Assembly (NCBI GenBank): GCA_024278935.1 | Contig: JAJRSF010000048.1 | Coordinates: 124,001-188,000 of the forward strand | Reading direction: 5' to 3' | DNA: 64,000 bases | Source of the DNA: Candidatus Zixiibacteriota bacterium | GTDB lineage: Bacteria; Zixibacteria; MSB-5A5; GN15; FEB-12 | Shown here: positions 26,929-37,200 of the stretch, in pieces | Numbering within the stretch: position 1 is the stretch's first letter | Layout of the letters: every line of letters begins with the position of its first letter | Notes under the pieces: model-generated | The model's input: only the letters and a program-made list of their open reading frames with translations | Database searches by the model: none | What the model was told of the DNA's origin: nothing | Translations under genes and position numbers: made by a program

Positions 26929-28407
26929 ATGAATTATCTGAAAATATTTTTTACTGTTACTCTCTTAGCTGTATCATCCAATGTCATGGCTATCGATCTT
27001 TCACTATCCGATGCCGTCGAGATGGCGTTGCTCAAATCTGACAGAGGTGCTATAATTGAGGGAGACCTCGAAGTTGCCCGTCAGCAATACCAAGCCGAAC
27101 GAATCAACTTCTACGTTCCCGAAATTTCTATCAATGGACAACTTCCGGTCTATCGTGTCTTTGAAAGTTTTGATTATCTCCCGGGGCAACCTGACAAAAC
27201 TTTGAACCGAAGAACCAACTTCGATTTCGATGCTGATATCACTCTCAAACAATCGCTTATTACTGGTGGTGAATTCAGTTTGCAAAGTAGATTGTTCAAC
27301 AAAGATGCCGATTTTCCACAAGTCTTTACAACACGTGATACTGCGGGCAATATTTTAAGTAGAGAGATCGTTGATGTAAACCAGATTAACAAACAAGGCC
27401 AGTTCGATTTTTCTCTCACCCAACCACTCTTAAAACCATCACAACCAAAATATGATTTAAAAAATAAAAAAGATGATTTAAGTATTGCTGAATTGGTCAA
27501 AGTGCAGGAAGTAACTCTTGTGAAAACTGAAATTGTCGATGCATATTTCGGTATTTTGCAAACAAGATTACAATATACGATAGAAACATATAAAACTGAA
27601 TCAGCTCAAATTCAAAAAGTTATCGACTCATCGAAATTTTCAGAAGGTATCCTATCAGAGGAAAACTGGCTGACGTCGGAATCAAATCTTTTGGATGCTG
27701 AACTACAGATGTTTGATAAAGAGAATGAGCGAAACGAAAGAAAGAGAGAACTTGCACTCTTGCTCGATCTAGAACTCTCCGATGAAATCAACACATTAAC
27801 TCCAACAGTTACAGAAAAATTAACAGAGAATCAGAAGAAAATTTATACTGCCAACTGGGAAAATTCAATCACTCTCCTAAAAGCAAAGCATGATTACAAT
27901 AAATCAAAACGGGCTTCCGACTTTACCGCATCATCGCATGGCTTAACAGGTTCAATTGAAGCAAATTATTCTCTTGTTCGTGGTGACATCGAAGTGTTGA
28001 ACACATCCAGTACAAACAACACCGACAGTTGGGGCATGTCTGTTAATTTTACTCTGCCAATCTGGGATGGTGGCTCCAAAGGTGCCGAAATTAAAGCAGC
28101 AAAGCTTTCATCGCAAAAATCAAAAATCGCATTTGAAAAAATTAAAAAATCTGCCAAAGCACAAATCACAACCCTTATAAATAAACTCGATATTAGCTTT
28201 CGTAAGCTCGCTGTTATAAAAAAACAGATAGAACTCGCCAAAAATAAACTGTCAATCGCTGAATTCCGTCACAAAGATGGACAAATTTCTACTTTGGAAT
28301 TATTCGATAGTAAGATATATTACCTTGAAGCACAGGACAAATTGCTCCTTGAACTCAAAGAGTATTATAAATCAAAGTTTGAACTAGAAGGCACATTCAG
28401 AAGCTAA
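26929..28407 (+). CDS. TolC-family outer membrane efflux protein
   Basis: A 492-residue outer-membrane factor with a signal peptide ending near residue 21 (VSSNVMA-IDLSL). Two related alpha-helical/beta-barrel halves follow. LSDAVEMALLKS at the N-terminus and a repeat-half region around VNFTLPIWDGGSKGAEIKAA near 375 are typical of the family. It follows the adaptor and permease genes with an 18-base gap and would complete a tripartite export system. Its TAA shares a base with the ATG of the heptosyltransferase gene. Confidence 0.87.
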   Translation: MNYLKIFFTVTLLAVSSNVMAIDLSLSDAVEMALLKSDRGAIIEGDLEVARQQYQAERINFYVPEISINGQLPVYRVFESFDYLPGQPDKTLNRRTNFDFDADITLKQSLITGGEFSLQSRLFNKDADFPQVFTTRDTAGNILSREIVDVNQINKQGQFDFSLTQPLLKPSQPKYDLKNKKDDLSIAELVKVQEVTLVKTEIVDAYFGILQTRLQYTIETYKTESAQIQKVIDSSKFSEGILSEENWLTSESNLLDAELQMFDKENERNERKRELALLLDLELSDEINTLTPTVTEKLTENQKKIYTANWENSITLLKAKHDYNKSKRASDFTASSHGLTGSIEANYSLVRGDIEVLNTSSTNNTDSWGMSVNFTLPIWDGGSKGAEIKAAKLSSQKSKIAFEKIKKSAKAQITTLINKLDISFRKLAVIKKQIELAKNKLSIAEFRHKDGQISTLELFDSKIYYLEAQDKLLLELKEYYKSKFELEGTFRS

Positions 28408-29441
28408 TGGAACAAAAAATTATAATCCGCACCCCAAACCATCTAGGCGATTGTCTTATGGCATTACCGATGGTAAACGAAGTGAAAGAAGCATACCCGG
28501 CTGGGCATCTTACTGTCTTAGTCCCTGAATCTCTAGCCGATTTATTTCTATCGAACCCTTCCATAGATGAAGTTATTACTATTCCCAAAAAATATACCCA
28601 TGGTTTGGTTGCTATTACCAAGATGAAAGAATTATTAGGTAATGTGAAATATGATGTCGGCTATATTCTCCCACCATCGTTTGGCTCTGCCGCAGGTTTT
28701 AAACTGGCAGGCGTCAAAGAACGTATCGGATACATTACCGATGGCAGACGGCTACTTCTTTCAAAACCGCTTCCACTTCCAATGCCGATAAATTCGGTAC
28801 ATCGTTCGGAGTTGTATTACAACCTCCTCAGAAGAGGCTCGGGCAAAGATATCGAATATGTAAAACCAAAACTTTTCCTCAATGACGATGACATGAACAA
28901 AGCAGCATCATTGCTTGAAAATTATGACCTGCCTCGTAAGTTCGATTTTATAGCTCTCTCATTTCGAGCAGTTGCCGAATCAAGACGATGGGGTAAAGAT
29001 AATTATATAGAACTGATTAAAAAAATTATCGCCGAATTAAAATTGAAAGTCGTCTTAGTAGGTACCGAAGATGACAAAAATATCGGTGATGAAATAGCAT
29101 CAGCTTGCGGAACCGATGCAGTCAAAAACATGGCAGGGGTAACCTCGATCCGTGAAGTAGCGTCAGTTATTTCACTTGCCAAACTTTTTGTCGGCAACGA
29201 CTCAGGTCCGGCACATATTGCCGCCGCTGTAGGAGTCCCCGTTGTTGTCCTGTCAGGTGCCGATGACCCCAAATCGACTTCTCCGATAGCATCGGATAAA
29301 GTGCTACTCTTTCAAGATCAATTAGAATGTATAAGCTGTGTCAAAAATGTCTGCCCAAACAAGGGAGAGGACTTTATGGCATGTATGCGTGAAATTACAG
29401 TCGACAGAACTTTTCAGGCAGTACAATTATTGCTGGCATAG
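28407..29441 (+). CDS. waaF: Glycosyltransferase family 9, lipopolysaccharide heptosyltransferase II-like
   Basis: A 344-residue GT9 enzyme. The N-terminal nucleotide-sugar fold begins IIIRTPNHLGDCLMALPMVN, and the donor-binding half has FVGNDSGPAHIAAAVGVPVV near residue 260, both diagnostic. A Cys-rich CISCVKNVCP segment near 312 resembles the heptosyltransferase II ending. It would add ADP-heptose to the lipopolysaccharide inner core in the cytoplasm. It is the last gene of the envelope operon. Whether the sugar is heptose cannot be seen. Confidence 0.82.
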   Translation: MEQKIIIRTPNHLGDCLMALPMVNEVKEAYPAGHLTVLVPESLADLFLSNPSIDEVITIPKKYTHGLVAITKMKELLGNVKYDVGYILPPSFGSAAGFKLAGVKERIGYITDGRRLLLSKPLPLPMPINSVHRSELYYNLLRRGSGKDIEYVKPKLFLNDDDMNKAASLLENYDLPRKFDFIALSFRAVAESRRWGKDNYIELIKKIIAELKLKVVLVGTEDDKNIGDEIASACGTDAVKNMAGVTSIREVASVISLAKLFVGNDSGPAHIAAAVGVPVVVLSGADDPKSTSPIASDKVLLFQDQLECISCVKNVCPNKGEDFMACMREITVDRTFQAVQLLLA

Positions 29442-29674
29442 CCGGTAAAACGTTATAAATGCTATAATACACCAATTTTATGCAACCTTCACAATTTATG
29501 TTTCATAAAAGACTATAACCATCTTTAGACGCACATTCTGCGATAGTAAGATGCTACTTGACAAACAATTGATATTTCTTACCTTTATGTTAAGCAGAAA
29601 ATGCGTTAAGTCGGTGATTAATTGAATATTAACATTCTTTTTAACCTCTCAATAAATCGACTTCTTGATAATAC

Positions 29675-29716
29675 TTTTGTGTAAACAAAATTTTGTAAAT
29701 AATAATTATATATAAT
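29675..29716 (+). promoter_or_regulatory. Palindromic operator-like site and -10 box upstream of the small secreted protein
   Basis: The 304-base gap 29442-29745 contains TTTTGT-GTAA-ACAAAATTTTGT (29675-29696), that is, an inverted repeat overlapping the perfect 12-base palindrome ACAAAATTTTGT. A TATAAT at 29711-29716 follows, with no clear -35. The palindrome sits where a regulator would bind over the -35. An additional TTGACA near 29556 has no matching -10. A second TATAAT occurs near 29463. No ORF or RNA gene is evident in the gap. Confidence 0.4.
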
Positions 29717-29745
29717 CCTTAGGATATTTAAGGAGAAAACACGAA

Positions 29746-30090
29746 ATGAAACAAGTTACATTCTTTAAACTCATCTTTTTCATTGCCTTTAGTATGTCTG
29801 TTTTCTCGGCATCTATTATTGCTGGTGAAGGCGCTGAAGATGATTTTAGTGATACCCACCCATGGGATCTAGATGGCTATGTCAACGATTCTACTAATTT
29901 TGATGACAACACTATATCTTCTGATTTCAAAAATGGGAACAATGATTTCTTATGGTCAACTTTCTCGTTATCAAGTAGTTTTTCTATTTGGCTTTACAAT
30001 AGTGAGCTATTTACGATAAACAAAGTTACCCTTGAAAAAGACAAGAAAACAGTACTAAAATATCGAGGTAAATTGTCACGATCTAATTAA
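29746..30090 (+). CDS. Small secreted protein of unknown function
   Basis: A 114-residue protein starting after AAGGAGAAAACACGAA. A clear signal peptide (FFKLIFFIAFSMSVFSASIIA) is followed by a mature part of about 87 residues that is rich in Asp, Asn and Ser (GEGAEDDFSDTHPWDLDGY, DSTNFDDNT) with a basic end. It has no cysteines and no recognisable domain. It stands 45 bases before the TPR-sigma54 regulator on the same strand. I cannot assign a function. A Ca-binding or surface-exposed role is only a guess from the acidic composition. Confidence 0.6.
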   Translation: MKQVTFFKLIFFIAFSMSVFSASIIAGEGAEDDFSDTHPWDLDGYVNDSTNFDDNTISSDFKNGNNDFLWSTFSLSSSFSIWLYNSELFTINKVTLEKDKKTVLKYRGKLSRSN

Positions 30091-30134
30091 CTAAATAGTA
30101 GAAATTATAAACAATTTAATATAGTAAGAATACT

Positions 30135-33068
30135 ATGAATCTTTCCTCGCCAAAAATTGTTTTTGATGATAAATTATTAGAAGTCGAAGAACTGTTTCGA
30201 CAACGTAAACATAAATTTGCTGCTGTAGAATTCGCCAAACTGCAAATTGATGATTATAAAGTAAAAGAGTATGAGCTTGGGCTTTACTACTCTCTTGCGG
30301 CAGACAGTGAATACTATAAAAGTAATTATAAAAAAGCTATAGACTTTGGTCTCAAAAGTGTGAAGCTACTTGCCGATTATTCCTTAAATAAACGGTTCGG
30401 CAAAATTCAACTTATCTTATCTAAAACATATTCAGCCCTTGGAGATTTAAAGAATGCTGAAATGAGAGCCAGAGATGGTCTCGCATCGTATCGTAGATGT
30501 GGTGATGATATCGGACAAGCTGATTCTCTAAATACTTTGGCTGGTATCTCTTTTATCCGATGTAACTATAACGATGTTGTCGAAGCTCTCGAAGATGGTC
30601 TCACCCATGTTCGCAATAACCCAAGAAAAGTCGCACAGCTCCGAGGTAACTTGGCTCGTACAAGAGTCTTTACCGGTCAATGGGAAGTTGCTGAAAAAGA
30701 AACTCTCGAAGTTTTAGAATATAATAGAACAAATAACGACGAAACCCCTCTTGCTATCAACACTCTTTCTCTTGCTTATCTGCAAATGCGGTTACGTAAA
30801 TTCCATCTTGCCTCAAAGACTTTAGACACAGCTCTGGAAATCATATACAGGCTTGATCTAAAACGTGAAAAATTTATCTACTTAGAATATGCCGGTGAAC
30901 TTGCTTTTGAAAAAGGTGATAACTTCAAAGCAAAATCGTTCCTGACGAAAGCATACGAACAAGGTCTTCTAATCGCTCCAAATTCTGATATGGTCTCACA
31001 ATCAGTACGTCGTTTAGCTGAAGTCGAACTCACTTTAGATAACATTGACGAAGCAATGAAATACGGACAAAAAGCTTTGGAAACATCGCTTGCCGTTGGT
31101 GAAAAAGTCGAAGTTGGACTCTCAAAAAGAGTCATCGCTCAAATTTTCTCCGTCCAAGGTGAACATTACGATGCTTTAGAATATATTAACCAATCGGTAG
31201 ACCTTATAAGAGAAGTCGGCGACCCGTTTGAGCTTGCTCGTACATTACTGGTCATGATAAATGTAAAACTTGAAGCAAATTCTGAAAATTATGACAAAAT
31301 TAAACTGATTCTCGATGAAGTTGTCAAAATATTTCAAAAACTTAAATTACCATTTTGGATTGCTGAAACAGAATTCAAAGCAGGTGTCTTTTATTGTAAA
31401 CATGGCAACCTTGCCGATGGATTTAAATCACTTTCTAAAGCCGAAAAAATCTATACCGATCTTGATGATAAAGTTAAAATTAGAGCAGTCTCAAAATTCT
31501 TAAAATCTTTATCAGACCAAGCAGTTGCTCTTTCAATCTCCCAAGAAAATGAATTTAAAGTTTTTGGCAACCTTATCACACCTACTGAAATCTCAAATAT
31601 TAAAACAAACCAATTAGAACAAATTTTACAGGTTCTTCTTAATCGTTCAGGTGGCGACAGAGCTTTAGTCTATACACCAGATTTTGTAGAATCTCCAATA
31701 AATACATCGTTCCCAATTTCAAAAAACCAAATGGCAAAATTTGCTATCGGGTTCAATAATTTGCTTGGTGAAGAGATTTCTAAATCAAAACCAACTATTA
31801 TTTTGGATTGCCGACGAGACCCATTTATCAATGGGCTAATCATTGACTCTACCGACATGGTCGCGAGTATGATTGTCATTCCGTTTAAGATGAGTGATGG
31901 CGTCGTAAGCTATCTCTATCTGGACAAAATCAGCCGCAACAATACTTTGAACCCATTCAGTCAGGATGAGCTCAACTTTGCCGTTGGTTTTTCTGACATT
32001 ATAGCTTTCAAGTGGGTTGAAATACAAAAACAAAAATTAATTGAAGATAATTTACGACTCAAAGATCAGCTTCGTCAAAAAGCTGCTTTCCCAAATATCA
32101 TTACCAAGAACTCTGAAATGCTTGAGATGCTTTCTCAGGTCAGACAGGTTCTTAATTCAAACATTTCTCTTTCAATCGAAGGCGAAACCGGTTCAGGCAA
32201 AGATGTCTTAGCTCAGGCTATACATTATAACTCTAATCGGAGAGATAAACGATTTATCTCGGTGAACTGTGCCGCATTACCGGAAACACTTTTAGAGTCT
32301 GAGTTATTTGGACATCGCAAAGGTGCTTTCACCGGTGCTGACAGGGACAAATCGGGACTCTTTGAAGAAGCCGATGGTGGTACTTTTTTCCTCGACGAAA
32401 TTGGTGATATGCCTCTTTCTGTCCAGGCAAAAGTGCTTCGTATTCTGGAAGAAAAAGAAATCATTCGTCTGGGTGAAACTGTTCCTCGCAAAGTTGATGT
32501 ACGTATTATATCGGCAACGAATAGAGACCTCAAAGAACTGATGAGTGAAAAACTTTTCCGTCAGGATTTATACTATCGACTTTCTGCTCTTACTTTTAAT
32601 CTGCCTTCATTAAGAGATCGTAAAGATGACATCCCGTTGTTGATTGAGCATTTCTTAAAAGGTTCATCCAAATCTTTTTCGGCACCAACACTTGCCAAAC
32701 TAGTAATGTATGACTGGCCGGGTAATATTCGTGAGCTTGAAAACGAAGTAAAGAAAATGATTCTTCTCTCAGGTGATGAAAGTGTTATTCAGGTCGAAAT
32801 TCTTTCATCGCAAATAAGTGGCCTCTCGGTTTCAGTTCCGACTAATGTCGCGTGCAATGCAAATGTCTCCGATAAAATTTCTTTTAATGAAGACTTCGGA
32901 TTGTATGACTATCTGGAACAGCATGAAGAAATATTCATCGAAAAAGCACTCAAAGAGAAAAAAGGTGTCAAAAAACATGCTGCCGATCTACTCAATATCC
33001 CGGAATCTACTCTAAGATTGAAAATCAAACAGTATGATATTGATGTCTCAAAAATGAAAAGAAAATAA
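30135..33068 (+). CDS. TPR-GAF sigma54-dependent transcriptional activator
   Basis: A 977-residue one-component activator. Residues about 1-460 are tetratricopeptide-like helical repeats (for example KNAEMRARDGLASYRRCGD, DNIDEAMKYGQKALE). About 490-640 is a GAF-like sensor domain. A short coiled linker leads to the AAA+ sigma54-interaction domain (about 660-890) with Walker A GETGSGKD, the contact loop GAFTGA and Walker B FFLDEIGDM. A Fis-type helix-turn-helix closes the protein (VKKHAADLLNIPESTLRLKI). There is no receiver domain, so control is likely by ligand or protein binding to TPR/GAF. Together with the NtrC-type regulator it makes two sigma54 activators for the two sigma54 sites seen here. 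Confidence 0.9.
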   Translation: MNLSSPKIVFDDKLLEVEELFRQRKHKFAAVEFAKLQIDDYKVKEYELGLYYSLAADSEYYKSNYKKAIDFGLKSVKLLADYSLNKRFGKIQLILSKTYSALGDLKNAEMRARDGLASYRRCGDDIGQADSLNTLAGISFIRCNYNDVVEALEDGLTHVRNNPRKVAQLRGNLARTRVFTGQWEVAEKETLEVLEYNRTNNDETPLAINTLSLAYLQMRLRKFHLASKTLDTALEIIYRLDLKREKFIYLEYAGELAFEKGDNFKAKSFLTKAYEQGLLIAPNSDMVSQSVRRLAEVELTLDNIDEAMKYGQKALETSLAVGEKVEVGLSKRVIAQIFSVQGEHYDALEYINQSVDLIREVGDPFELARTLLVMINVKLEANSENYDKIKLILDEVVKIFQKLKLPFWIAETEFKAGVFYCKHGNLADGFKSLSKAEKIYTDLDDKVKIRAVSKFLKSLSDQAVALSISQENEFKVFGNLITPTEISNIKTNQLEQILQVLLNRSGGDRALVYTPDFVESPINTSFPISKNQMAKFAIGFNNLLGEEISKSKPTIILDCRRDPFINGLIIDSTDMVASMIVIPFKMSDGVVSYLYLDKISRNNTLNPFSQDELNFAVGFSDIIAFKWVEIQKQKLIEDNLRLKDQLRQKAAFPNIITKNSEMLEMLSQVRQVLNSNISLSIEGETGSGKDVLAQAIHYNSNRRDKRFISVNCAALPETLLESELFGHRKGAFTGADRDKSGLFEEADGGTFFLDEIGDMPLSVQAKVLRILEEKEIIRLGETVPRKVDVRIISATNRDLKELMSEKLFRQDLYYRLSALTFNLPSLRDRKDDIPLLIEHFLKGSSKSFSAPTLAKLVMYDWPGNIRELENEVKKMILLSGDESVIQVEILSSQISGLSVSVPTNVACNANVSDKISFNEDFGLYDYLEQHEEIFIEKALKEKKGVKKHAADLLNIPESTLRLKIKQYDIDVSKMKRK

Positions 33069-33092
33069 ATTTTCTCATTAGAAAATAATTAC

Positions 33093-33121
33093 AAGGAGAT
33101 ACAATATGTATCTCCTTTTTT
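33093..33121 (+). terminator. Rho-independent terminator
   Basis: AAGGAGATACA (33093-33103) and TGTATCTCCTT (33107-33117) form a perfect 11-bp stem with a 3-base loop, running into a T-tract. It ends the sigma54 activator transcript. Confidence 0.9.
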
Positions 33122-33145
33122 ATTGCATCTATTTCAAGTAGAGAC

Positions 33146-33174
33146 TTGAAATCTTCTGAATTATCGTTTATCAT
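33146..33174 (+). promoter_or_regulatory. sigma70-type promoter, probably leaderless start
   Basis: TTGAAA (33146-33151), a 17-base spacer and TATCAT (33169-33174) end 6 bases before the ATG at 33181. No ribosome-binding site is visible. Confidence 0.52.
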
Positions 33175-33180
33175 TTTGAT

Positions 33181-34002
33181 ATGAAAATACTCACCTATGC
33201 ACATTTCAATTCCGACCCTTATTTTAATATGGCATTTGATGAATGGATGTTTCAGAAAGTGATCGACCAAGGATCTCTCATCTGTCTCCGCTTGTATAGC
33301 TGGTCGGTGGGAACCATCACCCTTGGTTTTAATCAGCAGTATCACAAAGCATTTGACAGTTCTAAAGTAGGCACAACACCGGTCATCAGGCGCGTGACAG
33401 GGGGGAGAGGACTCTTTCATGATGAATCAGAACTCACCTACTCTATCGCATTAAGTGCTGATTTGATTGATAAGACAATAGTGAGCGAATCTATTTCGGC
33501 TGCTTCCTCAGACATTGCGAAAATCTTGATACAATTCTTAAATCATTTTGATATTTCTTCAGATTATGTAAGGCAATCACATGAATGCGAAAAAAATAAA
33601 GATTTTTTTCTGAAGGCTCCCTGCTTTGCGTCATTTTCTAAAAATGAGATAGTAGCAGATAACCAAAAAATTATCGCATCGGCACAAAGACGAGTACTCG
33701 GTGCTTTGCTTCAACATGGCTCAATTAAAATAAAAGGTATCAAGCAACACGATGCCTTGTCGCCTGATGGTTTTAAGTCTCTAGGAATAAAAGAGATAGC
33801 CCGATTGACAGATCAGGAGTTTCAGCTATATCTGCCTCTGTTTTTTAAAACTTTCGCAAAAGCTTTTAACGCAGAAACGCTTGAAAGCGTGATGAGTATG
33901 AATGAAGAAAAAAGTTTGGAAAAAAGAAAAAACTTGGTTCTGCAGAAATCTGCAGAAAAAAGAGATTTTATTAAACAGAGTGAAGGCAAACTAAGTCTAT
34001 AA
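33181..34002 (+). CDS. Lipoate-protein ligase A / octanoyltransferase family protein
   Basis: A 273-residue member of the biotin/lipoate A/B ligase family. NMAFDEWMF at residue 15, the substrate-binding motif PVIRRVTGGRGLFHDESELTYS near 68-89 and KIIASAQRRVLGALLQHGSI near 160 (with the conserved Lys before the IASAQRR stretch) are typical. It would attach lipoyl or octanoyl groups to 2-oxoacid dehydrogenase or glycine cleavage proteins. No C-terminal accessory domain is present, and ligase versus LipM-type octanoyltransferase is not resolved. It is a monocistronic unit between a terminator and the TonB operon. Confidence 0.82.
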   Translation: MKILTYAHFNSDPYFNMAFDEWMFQKVIDQGSLICLRLYSWSVGTITLGFNQQYHKAFDSSKVGTTPVIRRVTGGRGLFHDESELTYSIALSADLIDKTIVSESISAASSDIAKILIQFLNHFDISSDYVRQSHECEKNKDFFLKAPCFASFSKNEIVADNQKIIASAQRRVLGALLQHGSIKIKGIKQHDALSPDGFKSLGIKEIARLTDQEFQLYLPLFFKTFAKAFNAETLESVMSMNEEKSLEKRKNLVLQKSAEKRDFIKQSEGKLSL

Positions 34003-34038
34003 GTTACTGAAGTCGGTAGGTGACAAGTAAAATATCGC

Positions 34039-34067
34039 TTGACATTCTAGGCGAATCTTGGCTATCT
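34039..34067 (+). promoter_or_regulatory. Possible promoter of the TonB receptor operon
   Basis: TTGACA (34039-34044) with a 17-base spacer and CTATCT (34062-34067). A separate TATAAT at 34078-34083 lacks a good -35. The leader would be about 170 bases long, ending in AGGAGG before the chosen start at 34247. Otherwise the 34003-34246 gap shows no ORF or strong hairpin. Confidence 0.35.
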
Positions 34068-34246
34068 TCGTCTTTTGTATAATTAAAAATATGATAGGAG
34101 TATTCCATTAGATAAGTAGCTAACTGTGATGAAGTTGTAATAAAATATTTCTCTCGATGACTCATCAATTGTTTTACATAGTCTAATGCGATAAATTTAG
34201 TATGAGAAAAAAAATAATTTGTTATACATATCCAGGAGGACGTGTT

Positions 34247-37200
34247 ATGTTTGAAAGTGGTAAGCGGCGATTACTATCGTTTCTCATCCTGGCAGGCTGT
34301 CTTGCCATTTTACCTCTAAGCCTTTTTGCTGCCTCTACAGGTCAAGTGAAAGGCGTCTTAACTGATAAAGATACTGGAGAACCAATTTTTGGTGCTTCTG
34401 TTTTTGTCGTTGGTACCACTTCTGGTGCTAATACAGATTTTGACGGTAAATATCTTATTAAACGATTAGACCCAGGTAAATATACCTTAAGAATTTCTAG
34501 CTTAGGTTATAGTAAGGTTGAAATCGAAAACGTTGTAATTACTTCAGATTTAACCAATGAACAGAACTTTAAGTTAACAAAAGAAGTTACTGATATTGGC
34601 AAAACTATTAAAGTTACTGCTGTACATGACATTCTTGACAAATTTAATACATCAAACGATGTTACTATTGGTGCCGAAACTATTGCGACTGCTCCTGTAA
34701 CGACTGTTGATGAACTTCTCAACACAGTCTCTGGTGTTGTGACAAACAACTCAGGTGAAGTGTTTATTCGTGGTGGTCGTGCTTTTGAAGTTGGCTATAT
34801 TGTTGATGGTGTTCCTTTAGGCGATCCACTTGGTGGTCTAGGTCAATCCGGTGCACAGTTGTCATTAGTGTCTGGTTCGATTCAGGAATTTACTGTTATT
34901 AAAGATGGCTTTGATCCAGAATATGGTAATGCTCTTTCCGGTATTGTAAAAATTAAAACACAAACCGGTTCAAAGGATGTTACCCGTTTAAACATGCAAT
35001 ACATTACTGATGATTTCGGAAATGAAAGCTTGAATAAATATTCTAAAGATTTAGACTATGTCCGTTTCAAACTAAGTGGTCCTGATCCAATTTTTAAAAG
35101 TAAAATTCTTCCTGCTTTAGGTATCAACTACTTTGAAGATAAAGAACTTACTTATTTCTTCTATGCTGAAATGGATAAAAGTGATGGCAACTATCAGTAT
35201 GATCGTTTTGATACCGATATTACTGCAAGAGATTACTCATCATTTAACGTCTTAGGTCTTTCTGTTCCAAACAAACAATATAATAACTACTATTGGATGG
35301 GGAATATTAAGTTCAGACCTGTTCAGAGTATGACTATTATTATGTCTTATAAAAATTCTCAGACTCGTCAGGTTTTATTTGATTGGGAACATAGATACAC
35401 CGCACAAACTGCTCCATATAATATTAATAAATGGAGTACGTTCTCATTTGAAATTTCCCAACAAGTAAACAAAAACATGAACTACGAATTTATCGGTTCA
35501 TATTCTAAAAATGGTACAACACAAAAACCGGGTGATATTGATAATGCTGATGTAGGTCTTGAAGCTGACCAATTCTTTTTTGATACAGAATGGGAAAGCT
35601 ATGAAGACAGAAATAACAATGGCGTCTATGATGCCCCTGAACCTATCATCAATCTTTTTCCGGATACCACAGATTACGGTATCAATGTTACCGGTGCCGC
35701 TTACACGCTTGGCGAATCAAACTTTGAAATAAACCAGCAAGGTGCCACTGCAATCTTTTCAGACTTTAGATTTAATGATAATGGTATTATTGATAGCCTG
35801 GAAGGCGAACCATTCCTTGACTTAAATGGCAATGGCCTTTGGGATGAGGGTGATTTCTTAAACGATAAAAATGGCAACGGTCTGCTAGATTCAGAGCTTG
35901 AATCCAGAATCGGTCAGCATACTGCAGAACCATACTTTGATGGCGATTCTGTCATTGGTGAATCTTTTATCGATGTTGATGATAATGGTGTCTATAACAA
36001 AGGTATTAATATTTTTATTCGTGATACTACCGAAAACAATATGGATTTAAACCATGATGGTCTTTATAATGGGCCTGAGGATGCTTGGCAGCCTGGTGTT
36101 CCATTCTTAGATAGAAACAGTAATGGACTTTATGACTTACCTAATTCTCAGTATGATATCGGTGAACCTTTTACTGATATAAATGGTAATGGTGTCTGGG
36201 ATGGTGGGTCATCAAATTCTTTTTATGATGTTGATACATATAGTGAAGCTGCTATTTGGCATGAAAGAGAAGTTAAAACTCTTCGTGGTGAATTTAAAAT
36301 GTTTGTTCAGCTTGGTAACCACGAGTTAAAAGGTGGCGTCGCATTACAAAGAGAAGATTTAGTATATCAAGAAATTCAACAACCGTATCTACAATATACC
36401 GGACGTCCTGATGGCGGACCATTCCCTGATAGAGGATCTTTCAGAGATATGTTTGCTTATGACCCTTGGGGTGGTCAAGTTTATTTCCGTGACAAACTGG
36501 AATATGGCTCGATGATTGCATCCTTAGGATTTAGATGGGATTTCTTTATTCAAGATAAAAATGATTTAGTTGAAATCGCTCGTAATGATGATTTAGGTTC
36601 CGGTATTATCTTAGGTGATAGACAAAAATTCTCACCTCGTATCGGTTTCTCTTATCCAATCTCTGATAAAGCAAAAGTGCATTTCAACTATGGGCATTTC
36701 TACCAAAGACCTGCTCTTACATATATGTATCAAAGAAACACAGCATCGGTTAGTTTAAATACTGTTATCGGTAACTATAACCTGGACTATATGAAGACTA
36801 TCCAATACTCATTTGGTGTAAGATACGCTATGAACGAAAGTTACTCTCTTGATATCTCTGGTTATTTTAAAGATGAATTTGATAAAATCAATCCTAAATC
36901 AGTTCGTGTTGGTGGCTTGTTCCGTCAGCAGTATCGAAATTCTGATTATGGTCGTGGTCGTGGATTTGAAATGACATTGGAAAAAAGAGGAGCTGGTCTC
37001 GTTAATGGTAGACTCAGTTATACTTATGCCTTTGCCTTTGGTAAAGCATCACAAACAAACTCTGATTACCAATCTGATTTTGAACTTTCTCGCGATCCAT
37101 TAGATGAAGCACCATTGGATAATGATGTACGTCACAGATTTACATCATCTGTCCAAGTATTCGTTCCAAATACAAAAAAACCAAAACTTTTTGGACTTCC

